From Paenibacillus sp. SC116 (GTDB taxonomy: Bacteria; Bacillota; Bacilli; Paenibacillales; Paenibacillaceae), in contig NZ_JANIOF010000001.1 in the NCBI RefSeq assembly GCF_024733555.1, forward strand, positions 248,001-312,000: 64,000 bases of DNA, read 5' to 3'. Made by a program: the position numbers and the translations under genes. Positions 55,812-63,789 of the stretch are shown one piece after another; position 1 is the first letter of the stretch; each line of letters begins with the position of its first letter. The notes beneath the pieces were generated by a model. That model was given only the letters and a program-made list of their open reading frames with translations, had not been told where the DNA came from and did no database searches.

Positions 55812-57020
55812 GTGGCACGCATACTGTATCTAAACCTTCCAGCAGAAGGTCACGTAAATCCGACATTAGGACTAGTGAAGCAGCTTGTTGAGAACGGAGA
55901 AGAAGTTGTCTACATGTGTACGGAAGATTATCGGAACAAGCTATCACAGACCGGAGCCCAATTCCTGCCGTTTCAATTGAATGAGGAAATATTTAAAGAA
56001 CTAGGTTTCAACCCTGCAGAAATCAAACATCCACTGCAATTCACAGAATTTATACTGCGAGGCATTATTCAACCTCATATTTCTGAAATATTGAGGCTTA
56101 CAGAGAATGAATCCTTTGATTTCGTCCTTTTTGACTCCATGTTTGGCTGGGGAGGTCCTATTATAGCAGAAAAGCTTGGCATCCCATCGATTTGCTCGAT
56201 CTCCCATTTTGTTATCGCGAATGTACCTGATTTCGAAATGCCAACTGATGCTGTTGATTTGGATATGGATGCCTTACGTGACAGGATAACGAATGCTGCA
56301 CAGCAAATCGCTGCTGAATATAACGTTGACGTTCCTGCCTTTGAAGATATTTCTCGTCAGATAGGTAAATATAAGCTTATATTTACGAGTCGCTATTTTC
56401 AACCAGATGCAGATAAGCTGGATGAGAGCTTTATATTTACTGGATCATCGATTATACCTCGTTCCGATGCTCCTGATTTCCCACTTGAACAACTGCACTC
56501 CAAGTATGAGCAAGTTGTATACATTTCGATGGGTACGATTTTGAACAAAGATGTGGAATTTTACAAGCTATGCTTTGAAGCCTTTCAAGATATACCAGCT
56601 CAATTCGTATTGTCTTGCGGTAAAGACACGGATTTGGATCCGCTAGGCGATTGTATTCCTCATCATTTCATCATCGAGCCTTATGTTCCCCAATTAGAAA
56701 TTCTTCAGCGTGCGGATGCTTTCATAACTCATGCTGGTATGAACAGTACAAGTGAGGCTCTGTATTATAATGTCCCGCTTGTGATGATCCCATTAAGTTC
56801 CGATCAGCCAGTGGTCGCAAAGCGGGTAGAGGAGTTAGGAGCGGGAATTGCACTGGATAAGTACAACCTTACACCTGAAGTGTTAAAATCGGCGTTGCTC
56901 CAAGTGCTCCATGATGCCTCCTATAAGCAGAATGCTAAGCAGATCGGAGATTCTTTCCGCGAAGCTGGCGGTTACCAAGAAGCTGCTAGACGCGTCGTGT
57001 CTTTATTTTCTAAAGTGTAG
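55812..57020 (+). CDS. GT1 macrolide-type glycosyltransferase, copy 3 of 4
   Basis: 402 residues from a GTG with GGAGGTGG upstream. It begins ARILYLNLPAEGHVNPTLG, contains DSMFGWGGPIIAEKLGIP, VVYISMGTILNKDVEFY, HFIIEPYVPQLEILQRADAFITHAGMNSTSEAL. It is closest by eye to copies 2 and 4. Acceptor-loop segment reads VIANVPDFEMPTDAV. Same family function as the others; the catalytic-type His near residue 14 (EGHVNP) is present in all four. Followed by a strong terminator. Confidence 0.93.
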   Translation: MARILYLNLPAEGHVNPTLGLVKQLVENGEEVVYMCTEDYRNKLSQTGAQFLPFQLNEEIFKELGFNPAEIKHPLQFTEFILRGIIQPHISEILRLTENESFDFVLFDSMFGWGGPIIAEKLGIPSICSISHFVIANVPDFEMPTDAVDLDMDALRDRITNAAQQIAAEYNVDVPAFEDISRQIGKYKLIFTSRYFQPDADKLDESFIFTGSSIIPRSDAPDFPLEQLHSKYEQVVYISMGTILNKDVEFYKLCFEAFQDIPAQFVLSCGKDTDLDPLGDCIPHHFIIEPYVPQLEILQRADAFITHAGMNSTSEALYYNVPLVMIPLSSDQPVVAKRVEELGAGIALDKYNLTPEVLKSALLQVLHDASYKQNAKQIGDSFREAGGYQEAARRVVSLFSKV

Positions 57021-57027
57021 AATAGTG

Positions 57028-57065
57028 GCTGCCTCCTGAGTGAGGCAGCCGCTTATTTTTATTTG
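57028..57065 (+). terminator. Intrinsic terminator after GT1 copy 3
   Basis: GGCTGCCTC (57028-57036) pairs exactly with GAGGCAGCC (57043-57051), then a T-rich run. Confidence 0.85.
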
Positions 57066-57118
57066 TGAACATTTTCGCAAAATCAACGAAATCAATACGT
57101 TTAGTCGGGGTGAACACA

Positions 57119-57147
57119 TTGCTGCTCATGTCAACCTCATTTATCAT
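57119..57147 (+). promoter_or_regulatory. Promoter of GT1 copy 4
   Basis: TTGCTG at 57119-57124, 17-base spacer, TATCAT at 57142-57147. The -35 differs from the other copies, the -10 and spacing are kept. Confidence 0.55.
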
Positions 57148-57190
57148 AGACATATGGTGGTTATTACCATCGTGAAGCTTTACAATCACG

Positions 57191-57253
57191 GGGGCCAGAT
57201 CACTGATCATCCTCACATTTTCAGCATGACCATGCAGAAGTGAGCTTGCCTCA
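57191..57253 (+). promoter_or_regulatory. Leader stem of GT1 copy 4
   Basis: GGGG...TCAC (57191-57203) faces GTGAGCTTGCCTC (57240-57252); G-U pairing replaces one G-C pair. TGGT-TATT-ACCA at the transcript start replaces TGGC-TATT-GCCA of copy 3. Confidence 0.45.
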
Positions 57254-57275
57254 TCAAATCCTGGAGGTGGAGTAA

Positions 57276-58487
57276 GTGGCACGCATACTATTTGTTAATA
57301 TTGCAGCAGAAGGGCACGTTAATCCAACATTAGGGCTAGTGAAAGAGCTTGTTGAACATGGAGAAGAAGTCGTCTATGTGTGTACCGAGGAGTTTCGTAA
57401 TAAGATTACGTCAACTGGAGCACAGTTTCGGCCGTACACATTAAATGAGCAAGTGCTTGCGGAATTGGGATTTAGTCTTACGGATGTAAAGCACCCGCTG
57501 CAGTTTATCGAATATTTGCTTCGTGGACTCATTGAACACCAGGTACCTGAAATTTTGAAGTTGACGAAGGATGATTCCTTTGACTTTATCGTGTTTGACT
57601 CTATGTTCGGCTGGGGAGGCTATCTCTTGTCAGAGAAGCTGGGTATTCCATCGATTTGCTCAATCACTCATTTAGTGGTACCTAAAGTGCCTAATCAAGA
57701 AATGCCTCCGATTGATACTGGAGATTTTGATGTTGCTGCCTTAATTGAACGGATTATGACAGCTGCTCATCAAATCGCTGCTGAACATAACGTTGATGTC
57801 CCTACCATCGAAGATATCGCGGGGAAAATAGGGGAGCACAAGCTCGTGTTTACAAGCCGTTACTTCCAACCCTACGCGGATTTGATTGACGACAGTTATG
57901 TATTTACTGGACCCTCCATTGCATCGCGCGAAGATGCACCTGACTTTCCGCTAGAACGCCTTCACTCCAAATATGAACAAGTCGTCTATATTTCCATGGG
58001 CACCGTCTTAAATAAAGATGTACAATTTTATAAACTTTGTTTTGAAGCCTTTACAGACATTCCTGCTCAATTCGTATTGTCTTGCGGCAAAGATACCGAC
58101 TTAAGCGAGCTTACCAATAGCATTCCTCCCCATTTCATTATTGAACCTTATGTTCCGCAATTGGAAATTCTTCAGCGTGCAGATGCTTTTATTACTCATG
58201 CTGGCATGAATAGTACAAGTGAAGGGCTATATTACAACGTTCCGCTCGTCATGATCCCGTTAAGTACCGATCAGCCATATGTGGCAGCTCGGGTTCAGGA
58301 ACTAGGAGCAGGCATTATGTTAGATAAGAATAGCCTAACACCTGAAGTGTTAAAGTCCTCTTTGCTCCAAATACTAACAGATGCCTCATATAAAACGAAT
58401 GCTGCGAAAATTGGGGACTCTTTCCGAGAAGCCGGTGGTCATAAAGCGGCGGCAAAACATGTTATGACGTTATTTTCTAAAGTATAA
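57276..58487 (+). CDS. GT1 macrolide-type glycosyltransferase, copy 4 of 4
   Basis: 403 residues from a GTG with GGAGGTGG upstream. It begins ARILFVNIAAEGHVNPTLG, has DSMFGWGGYLLSEKLGIP, VVYISMGTVLNKDVQFY and FITHAGMNSTSEGLYY (Gly where the others have Ala), and STDQPYVAARVQELG. The acceptor loop reads LVVPKVPNQEMPPIDTGD. It is the last member of the array; no terminator like those after the other copies follows, only a TCCATCCT/AGGATGGA hairpin before the next gene. Confidence 0.93.
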   Translation: MARILFVNIAAEGHVNPTLGLVKELVEHGEEVVYVCTEEFRNKITSTGAQFRPYTLNEQVLAELGFSLTDVKHPLQFIEYLLRGLIEHQVPEILKLTKDDSFDFIVFDSMFGWGGYLLSEKLGIPSICSITHLVVPKVPNQEMPPIDTGDFDVAALIERIMTAAHQIAAEHNVDVPTIEDIAGKIGEHKLVFTSRYFQPYADLIDDSYVFTGPSIASREDAPDFPLERLHSKYEQVVYISMGTVLNKDVQFYKLCFEAFTDIPAQFVLSCGKDTDLSELTNSIPPHFIIEPYVPQLEILQRADAFITHAGMNSTSEGLYYNVPLVMIPLSTDQPYVAARVQELGAGIMLDKNSLTPEVLKSSLLQILTDASYKTNAAKIGDSFREAGGHKAAAKHVMTLFSKV

Positions 58488-58501
58488 AAAGCGGTATGTA
58501 G

Positions 58502-58545
58502 TCCATCCTAATGTACGGAATCTAATTACCTTATGGAAGGATGGA
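58502..58545 (+). promoter_or_regulatory. Inverted repeat over the ribosome binding site of the spore protein-like gene
   Basis: TCCATCCT (58502-58509) is the exact complement of AGGATGGA (58538-58545); the GGAAGG ribosome binding site is partly inside the right arm. Confidence 0.5.
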
Positions 58546-58554
58546 TCTGCAATT

Positions 58555-58761
58555 ATGACACAATCAAACGCAAACAGTGGAGTATCAAAAGCTGAAGTTC
58601 AATCCACGAAATTAAATAAGTTTCCTGGCGTGAATATTGAAGAAACACAATCTGAATTCGCTTCAGAATTGTCCGCACAAGGTACAGGACTTGGAACGTC
58701 ACAAGGTGCATCCCAAGGGGCATCTGCTCATATTGCACCAGCGACTGCGGACGAAGATTGA
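58555..58761 (+). CDS. Small spore protein-like ORF (gamma-type SASP candidate)
   Basis: 68 residues, very rich in Ser, Ala, Gln, Gly and Asn, with no Cys or Trp. The segment QSEFASELSAQ resembles the TEFASE block of gamma-type small acid-soluble spore proteins, and SQGASQGAS is a short repeat. Gamma-type proteins serve as an amino acid store in the spore core and are cut by the Gpr protease at that block. It is made as a single gene and ends at a terminator. Assignment by composition only. Confidence 0.55.
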   Translation: MTQSNANSGVSKAEVQSTKLNKFPGVNIEETQSEFASELSAQGTGLGTSQGASQGASAHIAPATADED

Positions 58762-58836
58762 GGCACTCTAACAGCTAATAACACAAGCTATAAACGATGA
58801 AGTACAGAAAAGGTATTATTTATTTTTGAAAATAGG

Positions 58837-58870
58837 GAAGGGCCCTCCGGAGTTTGGAGAGCCCTTTTCA
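58837..58870. terminator. Terminator between the spore protein-like gene and the aldehyde dehydrogenase
   Basis: 11-bp stem with one mismatch (58838-58848 with 58855-58865), T-run on the right. Confidence 0.8.
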
Positions 58871-58920
58871 TTTGTTGTCAATCTATAGATACAATTTAAT
58901 TATTCATTGAATGCAAAAAA

Positions 58921-60399
58921 CTAATTTAAATTCACCCACACCGTCTTTACTTCGGTATAGTTATCTAGTGCGTAAGAGCCCATCTCACGACCTAGACCAG
59001 ACTGCTTATAGCCGCCAAATGGAGCTGCCGCATCAAATACATTGTAGCAGTTCACCCATACTGTTCCAGCTCTGAGTTTAGCGGCCATTTCATGGGCACG
59101 CTTCAGATCTTGCGTCCATACGCCTGCTGCTAAGCCGTAATCCGATTGATTAGCCTGCTCGACAAGATCATCGAGTGAGTCGTATGGCAAAGCTGAGATT
59201 ACTGGGCCGAATATTTCTTCACGTGCTATTGTCATCGAAGGAGCCACATTCGCGAAAATAGTCGGCTCAACAAAATATCCGTGCTCATAAGGAACTCTTC
59301 CGCCAGTGAGTAGCTCCGCACCTTCAGAACGTCCTTGATCGATATACCGCTGAACGGTAGAGTGCTGCTCAGCAGATACGAGCGGGCCCATCTCCGTCTT
59401 TAAATCAAGCCCCGAACCTAATTTGATTTTCCTTGCAGCAGTGACCAGATCAGAAACGACATTATCATACTGTTTCTTCTGTATGAACAGGCGAGAACCT
59501 GCACAGCACACTTGGCCCTGATTGAACATGACGCCTTGGAGTGCGCCAGGTATGGCTTTGCTTAAGTCCGCATCTGGGAAAATAATATTAGGCGACTTGC
59601 CGCCCAGCTCCAGTGTTACTTTCTTCACGGTATCTGCTGCATCGCGCATAATAATCTTGCCTACCGAAGTGGAGCCTGTAAATGCGATCTTATCGACCTG
59701 AGGATGTCTTACAAGCGGCGCACCAGCCGTCTCGCCATAGCCCGGAATGACGTTGATGACACCTTTCGGGAATCCAGCTTCATGTGCTAATTGTGCTAAA
59801 TACAGCGCGGATAAGGGTGTCTGCTCAGCAGGCTTCAATACAACCGTACAGCCTGTCGCAAGCGCAGCACCTAGCTTCCACGCTGCCATAAGGAGCGGGA
59901 AGTTCCACGGAATAATTTGTCCTACCACACCAACAGCTTCATGTCTTGTATATGTAAAGAATTGATTGCTCGTCGGTATCGTCTGGCCTGTAATCTTCGT
60001 TGCCCAGCCTGCATAGTAACGGAAATGCTCAATCGTAAGAGGTATATCCGCCGCCTGTGTTTCACGGAGCGGCTTGCCGTTGTCCAGCGTTTCTAATATC
60101 GCTAGTTCTTGTTTATTTTCTTCAATCAAATCAGCAAGTTTATAAATGAATCGACTGCGATCTGCAGGCTTTAAGCGAGACCATTCTCCGTGATCGAATG
60201 CTTCTCTTGCCGCTTTTACGGCTCTGTCTACGTCTTCCTCCTGAGCTTCATAAACGCTAGCTAATACATTGCCTGTAGCGGGATTAACAGTCGTGAAAAC
60301 TTTGTGTTGGGCGGATTCCACCCATTCTCCGTTAATATACAGTTTCTTTGTGCCTTGTAAAAATGCTTGTACTTTCGGATTCACTGTAAGTTGTTCCAT
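58921..60399 (-). CDS. NAD(P)-dependent aldehyde dehydrogenase
   Basis: 492 residues, the usual length for the ALDH class 1/2 group. Motifs: WNFPLLMAAWKLGAALATG, FTGSTSVGKII (cofactor), VTLELGGKSPNI with the general-base Glu, QGQVCCAGSRLF with the nucleophile Cys, and EEIFGPVIS. The MPW-like C-terminus FGGYKQSGLGREMG is conserved. It oxidises aldehydes to acids in the cytoplasm, with substrate likely acetaldehyde, betaine aldehyde or a fatty aldehyde. AAGGAG precedes the ATG. A single gene; it could remove aldehydes from fatty acid or peptide metabolism but no link is shown. Confidence 0.95.
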   Translation of the reverse strand: MEQLTVNPKVQAFLQGTKKLYINGEWVESAQHKVFTTVNPATGNVLASVYEAQEEDVDRAVKAAREAFDHGEWSRLKPADRSRFIYKLADLIEENKQELAILETLDNGKPLRETQAADIPLTIEHFRYYAGWATKITGQTIPTSNQFFTYTRHEAVGVVGQIIPWNFPLLMAAWKLGAALATGCTVVLKPAEQTPLSALYLAQLAHEAGFPKGVINVIPGYGETAGAPLVRHPQVDKIAFTGSTSVGKIIMRDAADTVKKVTLELGGKSPNIIFPDADLSKAIPGALQGVMFNQGQVCCAGSRLFIQKKQYDNVVSDLVTAARKIKLGSGLDLKTEMGPLVSAEQHSTVQRYIDQGRSEGAELLTGGRVPYEHGYFVEPTIFANVAPSMTIAREEIFGPVISALPYDSLDDLVEQANQSDYGLAAGVWTQDLKRAHEMAAKLRAGTVWVNCYNVFDAAAPFGGYKQSGLGREMGSYALDNYTEVKTVWVNLN

Positions 60400-60695
60400 G
60401 TTATCTTTCGCTCCTTATAGAAAAGATGTCATTTGAACGAATAGGCTGTTTCTGTAAAGACCTACATAAATACTTATTAATTGTTCAAAGGAATCTAGAA
60501 CGAAATAACTGAAATTACCGTTCAATAATCGTAATACGATTAGCTAACGGCGGTTATCTGCATTTTGAATAAGAAAGCTAACCCTATAATGGAGTTGCGC
60601 AGCTTGCTGTGTCTTAAAATGTAACAAGCTTGTACAACACTTTGTCTTAAACCAACTTCCTTGGCATACATATGTAGGCGAGGAGCGTGAATAAG

Positions 60696-61043
60696 GTGGA
60701 CAAGAAAGTACAACGATATTATCAACTCAAGCAGCAGCAGAAAGAGATTGAACAAGAACTTACGGAGCTGCGCGGTGAAATACTTAATCATTGCTCGGAG
60801 CGGAGCGTTGGTGAATTAGAGTTTAACGATTATAAAGTGAAAATTGTCCGGCAGGAGCGAAAAGAATTTGACGATAACAAGCTGTATGCAGCAGTTGTTG
60901 ATCCGAGCGTTTGGCGCATGCTGTCCAAAGCTGACCCGTCTAAGATTGCGAGTCTTATCAAATTAAACTTTATCTCCGAGGATAAGATTAAAGATACGTA
61001 TTCGATTAAACAGATCTCATTGCTTCAAGTGGATAAAAAATAG
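60696..61043 (+). CDS. Coiled-coil protein of unknown function
   Basis: 115 residues from a GTG at 60696, about 10 bases after AGGAG; a GTG at 60687 is too close to that site. Residues 5-35 form a Gln/Glu/Lys-rich coiled coil (RYYQLKQQQKEIEQELTELRGE), followed by a small beta hairpin (VGELEFNDYKVKIVRQERKEFD) and a helical end. This layout recalls phage-derived proteins of the Gp157 type, but the match is only by pattern. It ends at a terminator. Confidence 0.65.
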   Translation: MDKKVQRYYQLKQQQKEIEQELTELRGEILNHCSERSVGELEFNDYKVKIVRQERKEFDDNKLYAAVVDPSVWRMLSKADPSKIASLIKLNFISEDKIKDTYSIKQISLLQVDKK

Positions 61044-61060
61044 TTCATACTATATAGGAG

Positions 61061-61111
61061 AAAAGACGTTTATGGAAGTAGCCTATGGTTACGTGATAGA
61101 CGTCTTTTTTG
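61061..61111 (+). terminator. Intrinsic terminator after the coiled-coil gene
   Basis: AAAAGACGT (61061-61069) pairs exactly with ACGTCTTTT (61100-61108), followed by further T; a smaller GTA/TAC hairpin lies in the loop. Confidence 0.85.
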
Positions 61112-61243
61112 TATTCGAGATCGCTGCGGTACTTACTATTCGCAGAAAAGAATTTATTTTCTCGATTTGAGGACATATGTCCTACCTCCCGTGCTCGGTT
61201 CTCCTTTTAAATATAATCAAAACCAAATGGGGAGACGGATTCC

Positions 61244-61669
61244 ATGCGAGGGATACTATTTGCAATCATCGGTGGGGCATTTATTACGTTACAAGGAGTA
61301 GCGAATGCCCGAATTAGCCAAGACATTGGCAGTTGGCAGGCAGCAACGGTTACGCAATTTACTGGATTTATAACAGCATTGATTATCTTCTTTTTTGTCC
61401 GCGACGGAAAATGGCAGAGCTTTAAGCAAGTGCAGCCTGTCTATTTAACAGGTGGTGCTTTAGCGGCGGTGATTATTTTCGGCAACATAATCGCGATACA
61501 ACAGATAGGTGTTACTTTAACGGTATCAGCCGTGCTTATTGCACAGCTGGGTGTAACTTTTTTGATTGATAGCACAGGAGCGTTCGGCGTAAAGAAACAG
61601 AAAATGAGGCTTCCGCAGTTTATTGGTATAGGCATGATGATAGCAGGCGTTATTGTACTCGGAATTTGA
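61244..61669 (+). CDS. Small DUF606 (YdcZ-type) DMT transporter subunit, first copy
   Basis: 141 residues with four or five helices: RGILFAIIGGAFITLQGVANARISQDIGSWQAA at the N-terminus is the usual DUF606 start. It matches one half of a ten-helix EamA-type transporter. A GGGGAG site precedes the ATG. The companion copy lies 0.8 kb downstream with a Crp/Fnr gene between, so the two may form a heterodimeric pump regulated by the middle gene. Substrate unknown. Confidence 0.88.
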   Translation: MRGILFAIIGGAFITLQGVANARISQDIGSWQAATVTQFTGFITALIIFFFVRDGKWQSFKQVQPVYLTGGALAAVIIFGNIIAIQQIGVTLTVSAVLIAQLGVTFLIDSTGAFGVKKQKMRLPQFIGIGMMIAGVIVLGI

Positions 61670-61724
61670 TAAAATGAGATAGACAAATAGAAAGAGTATA
61701 GTAGGTCGGGGGCGGATTGGCATT

Positions 61725-62423
61725 ATGGAAGAAGTAAAGGATCAGGAGCAAATCGAACAATATTTGCAAGCTTACCAAATCAAGCATATTTTTAATGAAC
61801 CGTTACTGCCGCATTTATCGTTACATCGATTTAAACAGGGAGAATACATTTGTACGCAGGGGGAATCTTCACCCTATGTGTTCATTCTAGTTAAAGGCAA
61901 AGTAAAAGTATTTACAACATCAGCTGAAGGAAAAGCGCTCATCATCTCTTTTAAGAAGCCGCTAGAGGTGTTAGGTGAAATTGAATATTTTAGAGGTATT
62001 GATTTTCTGAATACAGTGGAGGTCATTTCTCCTGTACTCGCAATCGGCATTCATTATCGTTGGTTGAATAAGTACGGAAGAGATCACGCGCCATTGCTGC
62101 AATTTTTACTTGATATTATTACACAAAAATATTGTGTGAAGTCGAATTCGCTGAGCTTTAATTTGATGCATCCTGTTGAAGTTCGACTGGCTAGTTATGT
62201 ATTGTCGGTTACATCTGATGAGGCTGATGCTCCATATGAAGGGCAAGTGGGTGCCGTCAATTTAAAGGATGCGGCGAACTTAATAGGAACGAGCTATCGA
62301 CATTTGAATCGAGTCATTAAGCAATTTTGTGCAGAGGGACTAATTGAGCGGGCGAATGGAGGTATTCTCGTTAAAGATAGAGAGGGACTTCGCACGCTAG
62401 CTGGAAATAATATTTATGAATAG
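61725..62423 (+). CDS. Crp/Fnr-family regulator (YeiL-like)
   Basis: 232 residues. The N-terminal cyclic nucleotide-binding-like barrel spans about 25-120 (HRFKQGEYICTQGESSPYVFILVKGKVKVF) and the C-terminal winged helix about 150-225 (VNLKDAANLIGTSYRHLNRVIKQF). No FNR-type cysteine cluster is seen, only scattered cysteines (residues 46, 146 and 206), and cAMP-contact residues are not preserved, so the signal is unknown. It ends one base before the frame that leads to the second transporter copy. Confidence 0.88.
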   Translation: MEEVKDQEQIEQYLQAYQIKHIFNEPLLPHLSLHRFKQGEYICTQGESSPYVFILVKGKVKVFTTSAEGKALIISFKKPLEVLGEIEYFRGIDFLNTVEVISPVLAIGIHYRWLNKYGRDHAPLLQFLLDIITQKYCVKSNSLSFNLMHPVEVRLASYVLSVTSDEADAPYEGQVGAVNLKDAANLIGTSYRHLNRVIKQFCAEGLIERANGGILVKDREGLRTLAGNNIYE

Positions 62424-62477
62424 ATGGATGATATATATGGTGAGAGATCACAGCAATATTTAGCAAATGGGAGTGAA

Positions 62478-62951
62478 ATGACGATGATGATAGGTTTGTT
62501 ATTAGCACTTCTATCTGGTGCGTTGGTCGGCCTGCAAAATATATTTAACAGTAAGGTAAATGAACATACAGGCTCATGGGCGACGACTACCTTAGTATTA
62601 GGTATGGGATTTCTAGCTTCATTTGCTTTTGGCCTATTATTTGAAGGCATGAATCTATTTAATTTGGATAATATGGAGCCCTGGTATTGGCTAAGTGGTA
62701 TGATCGGCGTTGGGGTTGTTGTTAATATTGTAAAGGGGGTTAGATTGCTTGGCCCTACCTATGCTATTTCTATCGTATTAACGTCACAGCTCGTATTTGC
62801 GCTGCTATTGGATTCACTTGGCTGGTTAGGATTGGAGCAGGTTCCGTTTACGTTCAAGCAGCTGGTAGGTGTACTCATTATCGTAGCGGGGATTTTGGTT
62901 TTTAAATTAAGTGGTGAACGTAACAACCAGCAGATTGCTAAAGCGGTCTGA
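62478..62951 (+). CDS. Small DUF606 (YdcZ-type) DMT transporter subunit, second copy
   Basis: 157 residues from the ATG at 62478 with GGGAG upstream (62484 also possible; the longer frame starts at 62424). It begins MIGLLLALLSGALVGLQNIFNSKVNEHTGSWA, parallel to the first copy (VANARISQDIGSWQ). Five helices. The GSWATT/GSWQAA element and position suggest that both copies form a dimer with opposite topology, as in paired small multidrug transporters (inference). Confidence 0.85.
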   Translation: MTMMIGLLLALLSGALVGLQNIFNSKVNEHTGSWATTTLVLGMGFLASFAFGLLFEGMNLFNLDNMEPWYWLSGMIGVGVVVNIVKGVRLLGPTYAISIVLTSQLVFALLLDSLGWLGLEQVPFTFKQLVGVLIIVAGILVFKLSGERNNQQIAKAV

Positions 62952-63008
62952 TAGCTATATGATTACTAGCAACATAGGTTATTTGCTGCAGGAGAAGGAG
63001 AGAACGGT

Positions 63009-63722
63009 GTGAAAACATATAAAACATTATTATTTGATGTAGATGATACGCTGTTGGACTTTGGTGCAGCGGAACGATTAGCGCTTCGCTTGCTTTTCGA
63101 GGATGAGAACGTCGCGTTAACGGCTGAAATTGAGGCGTATTATAAGGAAATGAACCAACGACTCTGGCGAGCGTTTGAAGAGGGAACGTTGAATCGAGAA
63201 GAGGTCGTGAATACTCGCTTTGCCCTTCTTTTTAAAGCGTATGGGATTGAAGTAGATGGTGCTTTACTAGAGCAAAAATATCGCAGCTTTTTAGAAGAGG
63301 GACATCAGCTTATTGATGGAGCCTACGAACTGATTCGTCATCTGCACGATAAATATGATTTGTATATTGTGACAAACGGCGTGTCCACAACACAGTATAG
63401 AAGATTAACCGATTCAGCTTTATTGCCATATTTCAAATCGGTTTATGTATCCGAAGACACAGGATTCCAGAAGCCGATGAAAGAATATTTTGATTACGTA
63501 TTTGAGCGTATTCCTCATTTTGCTGCGGACCAAGCTTTAATTATCGGAGATTCGTTAAGCGCGGATATAAAGGGCGGTCAGCTAGCAGGGATCGATACAT
63601 GCTGGTTCAATCCTGAGATGAAATCGAATGCGTCGAATATTGCACCAACGTATCACATAAAGCAGCTCGATGAGCTCTATCATATTTTGAATGTAGAAAG
63701 AGATGTGCTAGTTGCGCGTTAA
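63009..63722 (+). CDS. yfnB: HAD-family pyrimidine 5'-nucleotidase (YjjG/YfnB type)
   Basis: 237 residues from a GTG with AGGAGAAGGAGAG upstream. HAD motif I is FDVDDTLLDF, motif II is YIVTNGVS, motif III uses the Lys in DTGFQKPMKEYFD and motif IV is IIGDSLSADIKGG. The alpha-helical cap and size fit the YjjG/YfnB branch, which removes phosphate from noncanonical pyrimidine nucleotides as a house-cleaning enzyme. A single gene, 57 bases after the transporter and 67 bases before the next start. Confidence 0.92.
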   Translation: MKTYKTLLFDVDDTLLDFGAAERLALRLLFEDENVALTAEIEAYYKEMNQRLWRAFEEGTLNREEVVNTRFALLFKAYGIEVDGALLEQKYRSFLEEGHQLIDGAYELIRHLHDKYDLYIVTNGVSTTQYRRLTDSALLPYFKSVYVSEDTGFQKPMKEYFDYVFERIPHFAADQALIIGDSLSADIKGGQLAGIDTCWFNPEMKSNASNIAPTYHIKQLDELYHILNVERDVLVAR

Positions 63723-63789
63723 TAAATAGTTAGAAGTTATTAGTTGCGACGCATGTAGTTTAATTGCAGATACTTCGAGGGGGAAATGT

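Noticed and set aside
57040-57243. 67-codon frame upstream of GT1 copy 4
   Set aside because: It starts inside the terminator of the preceding gene and runs across the promoter; its similarity to the other spacers is explained by the conserved promoter and leader. Only the short ATG frame after the -10 box is kept as a possibility.
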